The notes beneath the pieces were generated by a model. The model did no database searches, was not told where the DNA came from, and saw only the letters and a program-made list of their open reading frames with translations. The position numbers were made by a program, and so were the translations under genes. From Zhengitettix transpicula (taxonomy: Eukaryota > Arthropoda > Insecta > Orthoptera > Tetrigidae), in the NCBI GenBank assembly GCA_037074705.1, contig CM073590.1, positions 89,458,947 to 89,522,946 on the forward strand: 64,000 nt of DNA, written 5' to 3'. Shown here piece after piece: positions 13,301 to 22,607 of the stretch; the stretch's first letter is position 1, and each line of letters starts with the position of its first letter.

Positions 13301-16300
13301 GAAATGGAGATGAAATGTTGCGCCGTTGTATTCAAGTACACAACAGCATCCTAATGTAAGAATAATAGTAAATATAATGAGATTGGTGAAATTGAATGCA
13401 CCTAAATTCAAATTTATTATACTTTGACATTTACATAGGTTAAAAAGAACAGACGTTTGAGGTATCGTCCGGGACGCTGCTCCCAAGGATAGTATGCGAA
13501 TCGTCGAAACCAGAAACAGACCATACGGCGCCTAGCCCTAAAATAAGCTGCAGTGCTTCTAACCCCACGTATGCTTCTAGCATCGTACTGTTACTATTCT
13601 CAGTTGAGGGAAGAGTCCCTAAACAATAGTAGTGTGTAAAAGGAGTACTGTCCAATGGTGTGGCATGAACGGAAATGTGGGTAAAAGGTGAGATAATAGT
13701 CGCATGAGTTGTCACCTAATGGGATGTAGTATCCGAGACGAGCACCGGAACAGACCACACGACGTTTACGCCTAAAACGGATGGCATTGATTCTAATCCT
13801 ACTCATGTGAGTAACACACTCAGTGCTTTCACCATTTCAGGTGTGGGATGTGGGAGAGGCTGCGAGAACACCCAAGAACCGTGAATATTCACAGTTGTGG
13901 GTGGAGTCTCAATAACAATAGTACTCCAAAGTAAGAGAATTCCCAACGGTTGCCGCACGTGGGGCAGGAGTAGAATGGAGGGCGTGTGGTCCCTATTTGC
14001 GGTCTTTCTGAGAAGCTGCTATCCTTTCCTGCTAGGAGACAGTGGAGACAGATTCAAGACGGTCGTCCAGCGGTCGAGGTTGTGGAATGTGTTGTCAGAC
14101 CCCACCAACAACCATATGCTTGGCGGATAAGGTGACGAGGGATGGGGACTTGACTCCATCTCTTAGTATCCGATGACGAAAGCACCATAATTCTCCTATT
14201 GCAATAGCCTGTTGCTTTCAGAGAGAGATAGCCTTAACTTGAGAGTCATTCTGGATGACTGGAATGAGCCAAAAAGTTTCAAAGGTCTTCGAGCAAGTGT
14301 AAGTCCACCTTGTAGGGTGATCCTGAGCACTTACTACCTACTAACAGAGCAATGCGCGCGGCAGACCAAGGCCGTCCTTCGGGGAACTTGGTACCTCGGG
14401 GTGCGTCGGGGCTCCGATATATTCTCCAGGGTCCTAAAACCCCAGATGGGTTGTGGCTTGTTCACGTCCAGTCTGACGCACGTTAGAGTCAGACTTGAGG
14501 GTGTAAAGACGCGTCTATCACACCCAGAAGCGGGGTTGGAAACATCAAACATGCTAAAACAGTCGATATTTTAGTAGATAAATATATTTAGGAATCGAAG
14601 ATATAGTGTTTTAACCGATGTTATCTGAGATGATATTCAATTACCCATTTAATCCCCTGGGGCGGGAATGGACGGGGTGGAATTTTTCAAATATATTAAA
14701 TCATGGATATTAGCGTGGAATAACTAAATGAGCCATTGACGTTCATAGTATTTCTACCGATGTTGTTTGTAGGCATGATATGGGTGGGGGTGAAGGGGAT
14801 TTACAAGAAAATAACACAAAATCAACCAAGATTCGAGTCAAATCGACGGTAATGGATGTCGGTGAATTTATTTATGACAATCTGAGCAACGCGCGGGTGT
14901 CGGTTGGGTTAGTATGAGTTGGGCGGAGTTGTACGGGGGATAGAAATTTTAAAACAAGTTAACCGGCCCTTTTTTTCGTCGATTAAATATATTTCGGGAT
15001 CAATTAGATTAATAAAATTTCTCTATATTTTGCCTGTGTATAATTTCAACATATTTCGGGATTGGGAATGGAGCTCCCCTTAAGGGTGGGGGTGGAGTGG
15101 AATTACATTATAATAATGCAAAAAAATCGACATTGTTGTCGAATCCACGGTCATGGATGTCAATGAGTTAAATTATTACATTCAACTAACCGTTTACCTC
15201 CCCCCAATAAAGGGTTGGCCGGGGTGTAAATTTTTTTAAACATGTTAAACTGTCGATTTTTGTAGCGAATAAATATTTGTCGGGGACAATGTCATTGATA
15301 AGATTTCTACCGACTTTTCTTTTAATTTCAACCCCTTGACACACGTGAAAGATCACAATTAGGGGTGGGGGTGGAGGGGCGTTACAGGAAAATAACGTGA
15401 ATAATTCTCAGATTCCAGTTTAGGTGAATGTATTATGACAACATGGGAAATTCACGGGGGTTGGCGGTGGTGTGCGGGAGTGTTAGGGACTTGGCGGAGT
15501 TGGGTGTGGGAATATATTTTCAAATACGTTAACCGATTTTTGAGTCGAATAAATATATTTCGACATCAATGAGATTCATAAAATTTCTCTACATGTTCTC
15601 TGTGTATAATTTCAACCCCTTTCGGGCTTTGGATGGGTGTACCCTCTAAGGGAGGGCGTGAAGTGCCATTACATAAAAAGAAAGCAGAAACCATTGAGAT
15701 ATGAGTCGAATCCGGGGCTATAGTTGGTATTGAGTTTAATTACGACATTAAACATGCCGTTTAAATCCCCGAAGCGGGAGTGGTCGGGGGTGGAAATTTT
15801 CAAACATGTTAAACGGTTGATATTTGCGATAATAATTTCCTGGGGTTAATGACTTCGATAGTATTTATACCGATGTATAATTTCAACCCCTGTAGCAATG
15901 TTACGGGTGAGGTGGAGGTGCGGTAAATAAAAATAACGCAAAAACAACCGAGATTCGAATCAATTCAGAGTCAATGAATGTCGCTGAGTCTAATTGTGAC
16001 TACCTGCGTAACGCGACAGGTTTGGAAGGTGGAGGCCGGGCGTAGAAATTTTCAAACAATGTAATCGGCCGATTTTTGCGTGGAATAAATACTTTTTGAT
16101 TATCGCGCATTTCTGGGGGTGGTGATATTCTAACATGTAAAAACGACCGTTATATTTGGTCAATGACTTCAACCCCCTTCGGCATGGGAGGTGAACATAT
16201 TTAGGGATTGGGGGTTCGAGGAGCGTAACATGAAAATAGCGCAAAAGCAACCGAAATTGGAGTCATATCGGGGGTTGTGGATAAATGACATCTCGGGCAA

Positions 16301-18346
16301 CGCCGGGCACCCAGCTAGTTTATTATAAAAGAAATTAATTTGACGTTTGATTTAAGCAACTCTGAAGTCCGATTTTTTAAAGCCCCGAGAAAGAGTTAAT
16401 ATTTTGTATTTTAAAATGATGGCTCGTTATTTTTATATGTAAAGAAAAATGTATGAAGTAATTTGCTAAGCCATTGTAATTCGAAATAATTTGTAGTTAA
16501 ATAAATAAACATTTTTATAGTGTAACACCATTTATATAAATATCACCACAAAATGTATAAACTTTCTTGAAGTATAAAATATTTCTTTAGACATATTATT
16601 CAAAACGGTTAGGCATTAATAGCATTAATACTAATTAATGTTAACTCGCATGTTTCCCATCACCTACTATTTTTAATAACATTAACATCATATAATGTAT
16701 TAATTTTTTGTTTATGATATTAATGTTATAGATTTGGCAAAGAGTTACGTTGTGCAATGGATCCCATAATAACAATGGTTTTCTTGATTGCTATTCCGAC
16801 TATATGTCAGACAGGATTCCAAGTGACTGCTGTAAGTAGTTAGTAGTACACGTTAAACGAATTATAAACAAAAATTCCAGACTTATTTTAGTAAATTAAT
16901 TTTCTACTTTTTGTGTTTTCTTGTTTTTACATTAATCTATTATTATTTAATAATTAATATATTGTTTTTAAAATAGACATTTTACGTGATATGGCTTGAG
17001 CAGCACAACTACGATTATGTTAACAACAAATGATTTAATAGACAAAACAAGAAGAAATAAAATGTCGAAACTAAATTCATCCAGGTCATTACAGCAGCAA
17101 AACCCTGGTGCAACACACACTCCTAGATTTGTGATGAATAATACTAAACTCAATATAACATTTGAAGAAACAGTCAAGACCATTTAAAAATGTGCTATAA
17201 GAAAATAACCGACTACTGGACAAAGAAATGCCTTGATAAGATTAATTCATCCGTATATAAAAACATCAAAGCATTAAACGAAGTAAAATTCCCTAAACAG
17301 TTAACCGAAAAAACCAAATTATCCTCTCTCGAAAAAGATCTGGGTATACTAAATTAACCCATAATTACATATTTTCCAGAACTGATCCTCCATTGTATTC
17401 TTTTTTTTTTAGGGTAACATGAAGGTAATCCACATGGTGGCAACTCCCCTTTAATAGCATAGGAAGGGATTTGAAAGGGGGGATGCGGAAGGGTAGAGGA
17501 ACGTAGCCAAGGGTTAACTGGGGTCCCCGGGCTATGGTTTAAAAATCCTACCCAGCAATTCGCCTAAAAGTAATGCAGAGAAAACCCTGGAAAAACCTGC
17601 TGGCAGCTGGCCGACTATTCCAATAGGAATAGCAGAAAACTCTTACCGTATGGCCAAGGTCTGCGACCCCGGAACATACACCTCTCAAAACAGGCCGAGG
17701 TGCCTCGGCATGTGGAACATTACTTCAAAAAAAACAAGAGAGATGTGAAAGCATCCCCAAAGGTAGCACCCGCCAGAGCTCTCTGGGAAGGTTCTCCTGC
17801 GAGAGAATTCTCTCGTAGGCTTGCTTCTACCGTAGTTCCTTTTTTTAGGGTAACAGGCTATAAGAGGGTAAGGAGAGATGCGAAGGGGCTACCTTTGGGG
17901 ATGCCTTTTCCTCTCCGTTTTTGACCTAAGGTTCCCACAAACCGAGGCACCTCGGCCTGTTCTGAGCGGTGTATGTTTCGGGGTCACAGACCTTGGGAAT
18001 ACGGTAAGAGTTGTTCGCTATTCCCATTGGAATACTCGGCCAGCTGCCTCCTAAACTGGTCGAGGCACGGAGAAGGGAATGCTGCGCCCCACAGCAAACT
18101 CCTCTCCCGCTATCGGAAGGGTGTGGGACAAGTACCCAATGCCCGACCTACCTGATGCAGGTTTTTCTAGGGTTTTCCCTGCATTTCATTAGGCGAATGC
18201 CAGGTAGGATCCTTAAAATATAGCCCGGGGGCCCTAGTTAACCCTTGGCTACCTTCCTCTACCCTTCCGCATTCCCCCTTTCAAATCCCATCCTATGCTA
18301 TTAAAGGGGAGTTGCCCAAAGTGGATTACCCTCATGTAGCCTGTTG

Positions 18347-18391
<45 letters not shown>

Positions 18392-21245
18392 GTTAATCCA
18401 CATAGTGGCAACTCTCATTTAATAGCATAGGAAGGGATTTGAAATGGGGGATGCGGAAGGGTTTAGGAAGGTACTCAAGGGTTAACTAGGGCCCCCGGGC
18501 TATGGTTTAAGGATCCTACCCGGCAATTCGCCTAAAAGGGATGCAGGGAAAACCCTAGAAAAACCTGCATCAGGTGGGTTTAGTACTTGTCCCACGCCCT
18601 TCCTATAGCGGAAGGGGGGTTAGCTGTGGGGTCGCATCCAACTATCGGACGTGGCGACATCTTCAGGGTGCTGAAGTTCGCCAATGAAGCTAACTTAAAA
18701 CAGAATTATATATCGTTTATTTTAACCTATGTAAACTACTGTAGGGGTCGCTAATAACATTTAAGTTAATGCGACATTAAACTTTTAATTAAAAAATACT
18801 AAGCTCAATTGCGCTTATTTATAGGTTCTTAGAAAATAGCCTGTCAAAGGAATCTTCCTTTTAACTGAAATAATTTCATATCCGTATCTATTGGATAATA
18901 TTTGCATCTGGAACAGAGTTATGAAGATTTACCTCTAATTCTAGAGAAAGATCATAGCAGCTGTATGGGCGGGGAAGATTTAAAATTTTTAACCTTGACG
19001 ATGAGTAAACCGTCTTGAGCCATATAACTCAAGTAAAAGAAAACTGACTGAACTATTTAAGATGACCTAACAAAGCATGAAAGGAACGTGGTAAAATAAA
19101 AGCTTGGTTAACTGGAGAAATTGTTCTCTCACTGCCGATTAACATAGCCTTATAGTATTGCACTTATAGTTTCAAAAACTTGAGTTGTAGTTGGACGAGT
19201 GTACTACATACGGAAACTTTTGTACGATTCTTTGTTTCCATTAATTCATGGAAAAACACCACTGAAAAATTGTTGTTACCTGGTGAAGAATTTGCGACTT
19301 GATATGTTTCAGAACCGTTCCTCATTGGAATCGTTGAAGTTCGTGGGGCTGATGAGCACGGTCCTATCCGAGCTTTGGCTCTGTTCTTACTTCAGCAGCG
19401 AACTTGTAGAGCATGTAAGTATTGTATGTATACATGAAATCGTTCAGTTAACTTTACTTTGTGGTCCTTACATTATTTTAAATTATTTTAATTCAAAGAG
19501 CAGGGAGGTACAGTTGGCTGCATACAGCTGTCCGTGGTATGGCATGACCAATAAGCAGAATAAAGCCATCGCACTTATCATTCTGCGTTCTCAGAGGCCT
19601 ATCTGCCTCTCACTTGGAAAATTCCACAATGTGTCACCACCTTCACTGATGTAAGTATGGAATCGATTGAAACCAAAAATATGTGTGTGGAACTAAGTCA
19701 ATTTCTGTAACGTCGAGTCATTCTCTATTCCTGACTAATTTCCGTCATACGTTCTGTAAAATATTTCACATTTTTCCATTCCCATTATAGAAAGTACGCC
19801 ATAATGGTATATTAACACTCAATTTACTTTTCATCTGTTGGCCCTCACTACTCACTACTTAAACATTCCAAATACAATTTTTTCCCTCATCATTTCTAAA
19901 ACATTCTCAATTTATAGTCAATTTCAGCTTAAAAACTAAAAAAAAAACAGCATGTGGGAGCTGTTCTTAGCTCACGCAGACTTTTCTGGAAAGACGGAGA
20001 GGGCTACCTTCGGGGATACCTTCTTCTCTCTCTGCTTTTGAAGTAAGGATCCCTCAAGCCGAGGCACATCGGCCTGTTTTGAGAGGTGTATGTTCCGGAA
20101 TCGAAAACCTTGGACATACGATAAGAGTTGTACAGTTCCCATTGGACAATCAGCCAGCTGCCTCCTAAACTGGACGAGGCACGGCGAAGGGAATTCTGCA
20201 CCCCCCCCCCCCGGCAAACCCCCGCTCCTGCCATCGGAAGTGTTCGGTTCAAGTACCGAGTCCCCGACCTACATGATGTAGGTTTTCTAGGGTTTGTCCT
20301 GCATCCCTTTTAGGCGAATGCCGGGAAGTATCCTTAAACCATAGTCCGGAGGCCCAGTTAACTCTTCCGCATCCCCCCTTTTGAAAATCCGTTCCTATTC
20401 TATGAAAGGGGAGTTGCCCCCACGTGCTTTACCCTCATGTCGCCGTCACTCTAAAAAAATATACATTATTTCAAAAGATCTTTTCGGTATTCCTACCCGT
20501 CTATATTTTACTTACTCTTAATCCTGTGCTTCGTGAGCATCGATAAAGTTCAATCCTATGTTGAGTGACTTCTTTGTTGCATATCACTTTAGTAATCTCT
20601 CATCATGAATATTTCTTCCTGTTTGTACTATTTTAAAATTATTGTATTCAGTATATTCATTGCTGTCAACTTATGATTAAGCGGAAGTTATTCAGAGGTA
20701 GTTTGCATATTATTTTTAACTTTTTTATATAATTTCTGTAGAGATAATATAATGCAAATCATCTTTGATTTTATAGACTGTTATTTAATACATTGTAACA
20801 CACTAACTTAGTTAATTACATTTAAATGGACGTGATCTAAAGTTAGAATTAAATAGACAAGCATTATTTAATCAGAAATATAATTTATTTCCAAATGTGG
20901 AGTTATCTACAGTAATGGGGTGAATCTTCTCCGGCCTTAATTAGAAAAAAGTAATGTTAATTTTGTATAATGTATTTAAGAGTGTGAATTATTTAAAGCT
21001 TGATATAATGAAAATACTATCACATATTTAATATTTTTAATTGTCTATTAGGAATAATAATGATTAATTAATAATAAATACATTTACTATAATTTTAGAA
21101 AATAATTTTAAAACAAAGAAATTTATATAAAACCTTAGTTTTATTATAATTTGAATGTGTTTACTTTCAGGTTACGAAATTTTCTTACACAATGCTAACA
21201 TTTTTGAATCAAGTTAACGAACCACAGTCCCAAAAATTCACATAA
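2732..21245 (+). CDS. Insect odorant receptor (7tm_6 family), seven coding exons
   Basis: Odorant receptors are seven-helix membrane proteins of sensory neuron dendrites that form ligand-gated cation channels with the co-receptor Orco. Exons read 2732-2822, 8165-8527, 13094-13355, 16732-16831, 19313-19414, 19499-19650 and 21171-21245, about 380 residues in all, which is the usual family length. Family signatures appear in order: MGIWP near residue 22-26, a PFD-x-DDPVYF stretch near 160, TCGQL near 205, C-x-x-x-HNSI near 235, FQVTA, KFVGLMSTVLSEL, AAYSCPWYG, RSQRP and GKF, then FSYTMLTFLNQV. Intron phases agree as 1, 1, 2, 0 and 0, but the last junction is one base out. The pattern excludes Orco itself, and ligand and subfamily cannot be read. 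It is either a functional gene with an unrecognised last splice or a recently broken copy. Confidence 0.88.
4261..4309. repeat. (TA)n microsatellite
   Basis: Uninterrupted alternating T and A for about 47 bases within intron 1. Similar TA runs occur at 6101-6117, 18351-18387 and 50250-50295. Confidence 0.95.
4847..5300. repeat. 214-bp tandem duplication (two copies plus a stub)
   Basis: The segment starting TGAGGATAGAATAG at 4847 recurs at 5061, giving a 214-bp period, with only a few differences between copies. A third, diverged partial unit follows to about 5300 and keeps the GTACGACTAAC-like motif. Each copy contains CTCTTGCAGACTGC-like and TTCTTCGGTGATCACAGC motifs. It probably derives from the non-coding part of a larger mobile element that also gave the 130-bp repeats just downstream. 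Confidence 0.9.
5590..5935. repeat. 130-bp tandem repeat, three copies
   Basis: CCTAAATAAACACG begins at 5590, 5720 and 5850, so the period is 130 bp. Each unit continues with ACTGCCCTCCGACAGTCCAG and AGAAACAATGCCTCAC. Units two and three differ from the first mainly in the connecting part. No ORF spans the array. It lies between the 214-bp repeats and a retrotransposon remnant, so all three may be parts of one decayed insertion. Confidence 0.9.
6277..7935 (+). pseudogene. R1-type non-LTR retrotransposon, dead reverse transcriptase fragment
   Basis: Conserved pieces of a reverse transcriptase are spread over at least three frames: PKDGHPPGEPSSYRPL at about 6295-6345, an FGFRKA block near 6420, AVVTLDIKNSFNSARW at about 6520-6570, then RLAVPPYVREIIADYVSDRT near 6595-6655. 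The catalytic FADD region near 6780-6800 is degraded. The C-terminal zinc-knuckle region at 7457-7696 keeps EDVEHVFFKC, but the second Cys of the usual C-x2-C is Ser. Block order and spelling fit the R1 clade of insect LINEs. The 5' part and endonuclease are absent, and stops and frameshifts rule out activity. It lies in intron 1, in the same orientation as the receptor gene. Confidence 0.87.
8165..8527 (+). CDS. Odorant receptor exon 2 (residues 31-151, helices 1-3)
   Basis: The acceptor AG is at 8163-8164, with a branch-point-like TACTAAT about 20 bases upstream. An upstream choice near 8134 would bring in an in-frame TAA. The 121-codon frame holds three hydrophobic segments: around VSVMSLLVMQCLAL, STVVQIMMIIFKLGYILV and IVTLLLLVLAFLVGVIW. 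It also holds the acidic DADMAEF loop that precedes helix 2 in the family. The donor is TTAAAG/GTAAAT, phase 1, matching exon 3. Confidence 0.88.
9424..9642 (+). pseudogene. Possible piggyBac-like N-terminal fragment
   Basis: ATG at 9424 opens a short frame reading MSKNIYGL-x-IPQDVDEISRLL followed by acidic residues. It shifts frame near 9515 and then continues as DESETEDILGIMSDHLDT and YELDELEI before TGA. A short N-terminal block followed by an acid-rich run is typical of piggyBac-type transposases, which gives the tentative name. The DDE catalytic domain is missing and one frameshift plus one stop are needed to join the pieces, so it is dead. Any other acid-rich N-terminus would fit almost as well. 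Confidence 0.3.
10490..11230. other. GC-rich patch inside intron 2, unclassified
   Basis: Composition rises well above the surrounding AT-rich intron, with sharp borders and no open frame of note on either strand. That is what an old insertion, such as a solo LTR or an untranslated retroelement segment, would look like. I found no matching repeat of its ends to prove it. Confidence 0.3.
12040..12715. other. GC-richer patch with 101-codon frame, unclassified
   Basis: A second composition island in intron 2. The + frame at 12393-12698 is open but reads as no known domain; a TCTCGTGGAGTCTCG stretch precedes it. Probably part of an old insertion. Confidence 0.25.
13094..13355 (+). CDS. Odorant receptor exon 3 (residues 152-239, helix 4 region)
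   Basis: Acceptor CACCTTGCAG is excellent. Phase 1 joins K-G-ELSLPIKA. The frame carries the family's strongest N-half pattern: PFDIDDPVYFKLAFLYE, a long hydrophobic helix (FIPIYPLVNAFFICLIML), TCGQLKIL and an amphipathic stretch ending RRCIQVHNSI. The donor CTAAT/GTAAGA is at 13356 and leaves two bases, phase 2. The in-frame TAA two bases beyond explains why a naive ORF stops here. Confidence 0.92.
13440..13930. repeat. Diverged tandem duplication, about 237 bp period
   Basis: GAAACAGACCATACGGCG near 13511 matches GGAACAGACCACACGACG near 13747, and the following 40 bases stay alignable, so the two halves are old duplicates. The shared region is GC-richer than the surrounding intron 3. No coding pattern is common to both copies. 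Confidence 0.6.
13931..14530. other. GC-rich intron 3 segment, unclassified insertion
   Basis: Two open + frames (13897-14130 and 14212-14574) and one minus frame overlap here, which marks GC-rich, stop-poor DNA rather than a gene. It abuts the reverse-oriented repeat block that starts near 14530. Confidence 0.3.
14530..16320 (-). mobile_element. TAGCTGGGTGCCCGGCG repeat, long reverse-oriented copy
   Basis: Read on the minus strand, it begins at 16320 with ACTAGCTGGGTGCCCGGCG, followed by the same ATGTCATTTATC and CGATATGACTCCAATTTCGG blocks as the copy at 22608. The body is a chain of diverged units of about 260-290 bp, each with an ACATGTTTGAAA-like motif followed by a run of Cs. It ends near 14530, where a CTAAAACAGTCGATATTTTAG stretch marks the unit boundary. 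It fills most of intron 3, opposite in orientation to the gene. Confidence 0.8.
16732..16831 (+). CDS. Odorant receptor exon 4 (residues 239-272, helix 5)
   Basis: Acceptor GTTATAG at 16730-16731; two bases from exon 3 plus A complete an Ile codon. The frame reads FGKELRCAMDPIITMVFL, then IAIPTICQTGFQVTA, which fits the family's S/D-P-I-I…ICxxxFQxT block. The donor GCT/GTAAGT leaves phase 0. The 100-nt size exactly restores frame between its neighbours. Confidence 0.9.
17411..18350. mobile_element. Fold-back element: 940-bp near-palindrome
   Basis: The left end AGGGTAACATGA and right end TGTTGCCCT are inverted partners. GAAGGTAATCCACATGG near 17421 pairs with GTGGATTACCCTC at 18321. CCGAGGTGCCTCGG at 17695 pairs with CCGAGGCACCTCGG at 17942, and CATCCCCAAAGGTAG at 17752 pairs with CTACCTTTGGGGATG at 17888. 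The axis is near 17826. The right arm keeps about 100 bp that the left arm lost. No transposase is encoded, so this is a non-autonomous inverted-repeat element. It sits in intron 4 and is followed at once by a (TA)n run. Confidence 0.85.
18351..18387. repeat. (AT)n microsatellite between fold-back copies
   Basis: Alternating A and T directly joins the right end of the 940-bp palindrome to the next left-arm copy. Confidence 0.95.
18388..18640 (+). mobile_element. Fold-back element, left-arm fragment
   Basis: GAGGTTAATCCACATAGTGG starts a copy of the left arm of the 17411-18350 element, including GGAAGGGATTTGAAA, the GGGTTAACTAGGGCC block and CCTGCATCAGG. It stops within the arm; the matching right arm is missing here. 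Confidence 0.85.
19313..19414 (+). CDS. Odorant receptor exon 5 (residues 273-306, helix 6)
   Basis: Acceptor GTTTCAG, phase 0. The 34-codon frame reads SLESLKFVGLMSTVLSELWL, then CSYFSSELVEH, matching the family helix 6 ending in a YxxxELxxx block. The donor GAGCAT/GTAAGT is canonical. A tiny 84-bp intron separates it from exon 6, the only short intron in the gene. Confidence 0.93.
19499..19650 (+). CDS. Odorant receptor exon 6 (residues 307-357, C-terminal signature)
   Basis: Acceptor TTCAAAG at 19497-19498, phase 0. The frame holds the strongest family marks: AAYSCPWYGM, IILRSQRPICLSLGKF and HNVSPPSL. The donor TCACTGAT/GTAAGT leaves two bases (phase 2). A naive read-through meets TAA at once, which supports a real donor here. 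Confidence 0.93.
19960..20455 (-). mobile_element. Fold-back element, right-arm fragment
   Basis: It repeats the right half of the 940-bp palindrome: CTACCTTCGGGGATACC, CCGAGGCACATCGGCCTG, GTATGTTCCGGAAT, then CCTACATGATGTAGG and TTTACCCTCATGTCG near the end. A run of about 12 Cs near 20200 has expanded in this copy. It lies in the last intron of the receptor gene. Confidence 0.85.
21171..21245 (+). CDS. Odorant receptor last exon (C-terminal helix 7), out of phase
   Basis: A textbook acceptor, TTTACTTTCAG, precedes the frame VTKFSYTMLTFLNQVNEP and then TAA at 21243. F/S-SY-x-x-x-T-x-L-x-Q-V is the family's final helix, so this is the right exon. It needs phase 0, yet exon 6 ends in phase 2. 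Joined as spelled, the product would end after nine foreign residues (TGC then TAA). One base or a slightly different junction would restore it. Confidence 0.75.
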   Translation, partial: VTKFSYTMLTFLNQVNEPQSQKFT

Positions 21246-21668
21246 CTTGGATATTATAAAAAAAAGGTAGATTGTTGAGAATAGGGACTATTAAATTATT
21301 TAAAATAGCCTTCGACTTTCAAACGCAAAATTCAATATTATGAGTGTTAATACAGTACATGGAGCCTGTCATCTTACATAATACGTGCAGGCTTTTGGAA
21401 ATGCAACTGAAATGATTCTTCAATTTATATTCTCGTGCGATAAATGTGTACTAATGCAAAATGTATTATTGAACTCAGAAGCAATTATGGAATTTATGTA
21501 TATCTTTATTCATAATCATTTGGCACATGATTGTGAATTTAATACATTTAACACATTTAATCTATTTCATATTATACAAAAGCTTTTGTTTTTAAATGGT
21601 CGTATTGTGTTTAATGTACTTAAAATAGTTGAATTTGGTGTAATATTGCAGTATATTGTTTAAATAGG

Positions 21669-21674
21669 AATAAA
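21669..21674 (+). promoter_or_regulatory. Candidate polyadenylation signal AATAAA
   Basis: The first AATAAA with GT-rich surroundings at a sensible distance (about 425 bp) after the receptor stop codon. In such AT-rich DNA the hexamer is frequent by chance. Confidence 0.3.
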
Positions 21675-21679
21675 TATAG

Positions 21680-22600
21680 ATTTTGATCGCATAGTTGAAA
21701 TACTCTGATTTATTTCTCTTAATAACTTCAGAAACCTGAGAAAAACAAGATTTTCTGAGTTTCATTGTTAACATGAGTTCAATGTTCAGTCTTTCAAACG
21801 AACGTTGCTGTGCAACGAAAGCAAAATAGGTCGGTTTCGTTTGACAACGCACGAACAACGGATCAAAGGGGAAGAACTCCAGAGTATTGTGCGATGTCTC
21901 GTTTCCTGTGTCTGGCGTATTACCTTTTCCTGCAATGACGTCCATTAATTTCGTTCAACTAAACGCATTGTGCCGTCTGCTACAATAATAGTCTGGCAGG
22001 TTTGTTGAAGTACATTGCTACTAATTAATTTTTTCCTTAAATTTTAAGTTCTATCACATATTATATAACATTGTACATTTCTAACACAAGAATCATTTTT
22101 TCTGGTTATGAACTACATGTTCTGTTGGTTATTTATGACCTTAATCGACGTAGACATTTTGTTCTTTTAGTTTTCGCTTGCCTTATTTTGCATTTTGTCA
22201 AAGAAAGAAGAATATTAGAACTTGGATATAATATGAATGTTTAGTTTGCAGTCCGAGGTAAGACAAACGAACGAAGCAAAAGTTCATAATTGGCCAAAGA
22301 ATTTCGCCTATAAATAAAATATCAACATGGAAATTTTGGCACATGTTGAAAATTTCAATTGGCGCACATACATTTAAATTATTGGACTATTTGGGAAGCA
22401 AAATAAACAGGAAGAAGATGTTCAAAATACTAAAATTTAGTATTTTGGACCTTAGCATTTTTTGAAAGCAAATCATAAAGTTATTACGTCAGAATGGGAA
22501 GTACTATTTAATTTTAAATGTGTTACAGCTGAATAATGAATGAAGTTAAATAGATTGCAAATAAATCAATTGCGAGAATTTTGTGGTTCAGTTGCAGTTA
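21680..22600. other. AT-rich spacer, no gene seen
   Basis: A minus-strand frame at 21592-21945 (117 codons) opens partly over the receptor 3' flank but shows no family pattern or splice logic. The rest is plain AT-rich sequence. Confidence 0.45.
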
Positions 22601-22607
22601 TTAAATA

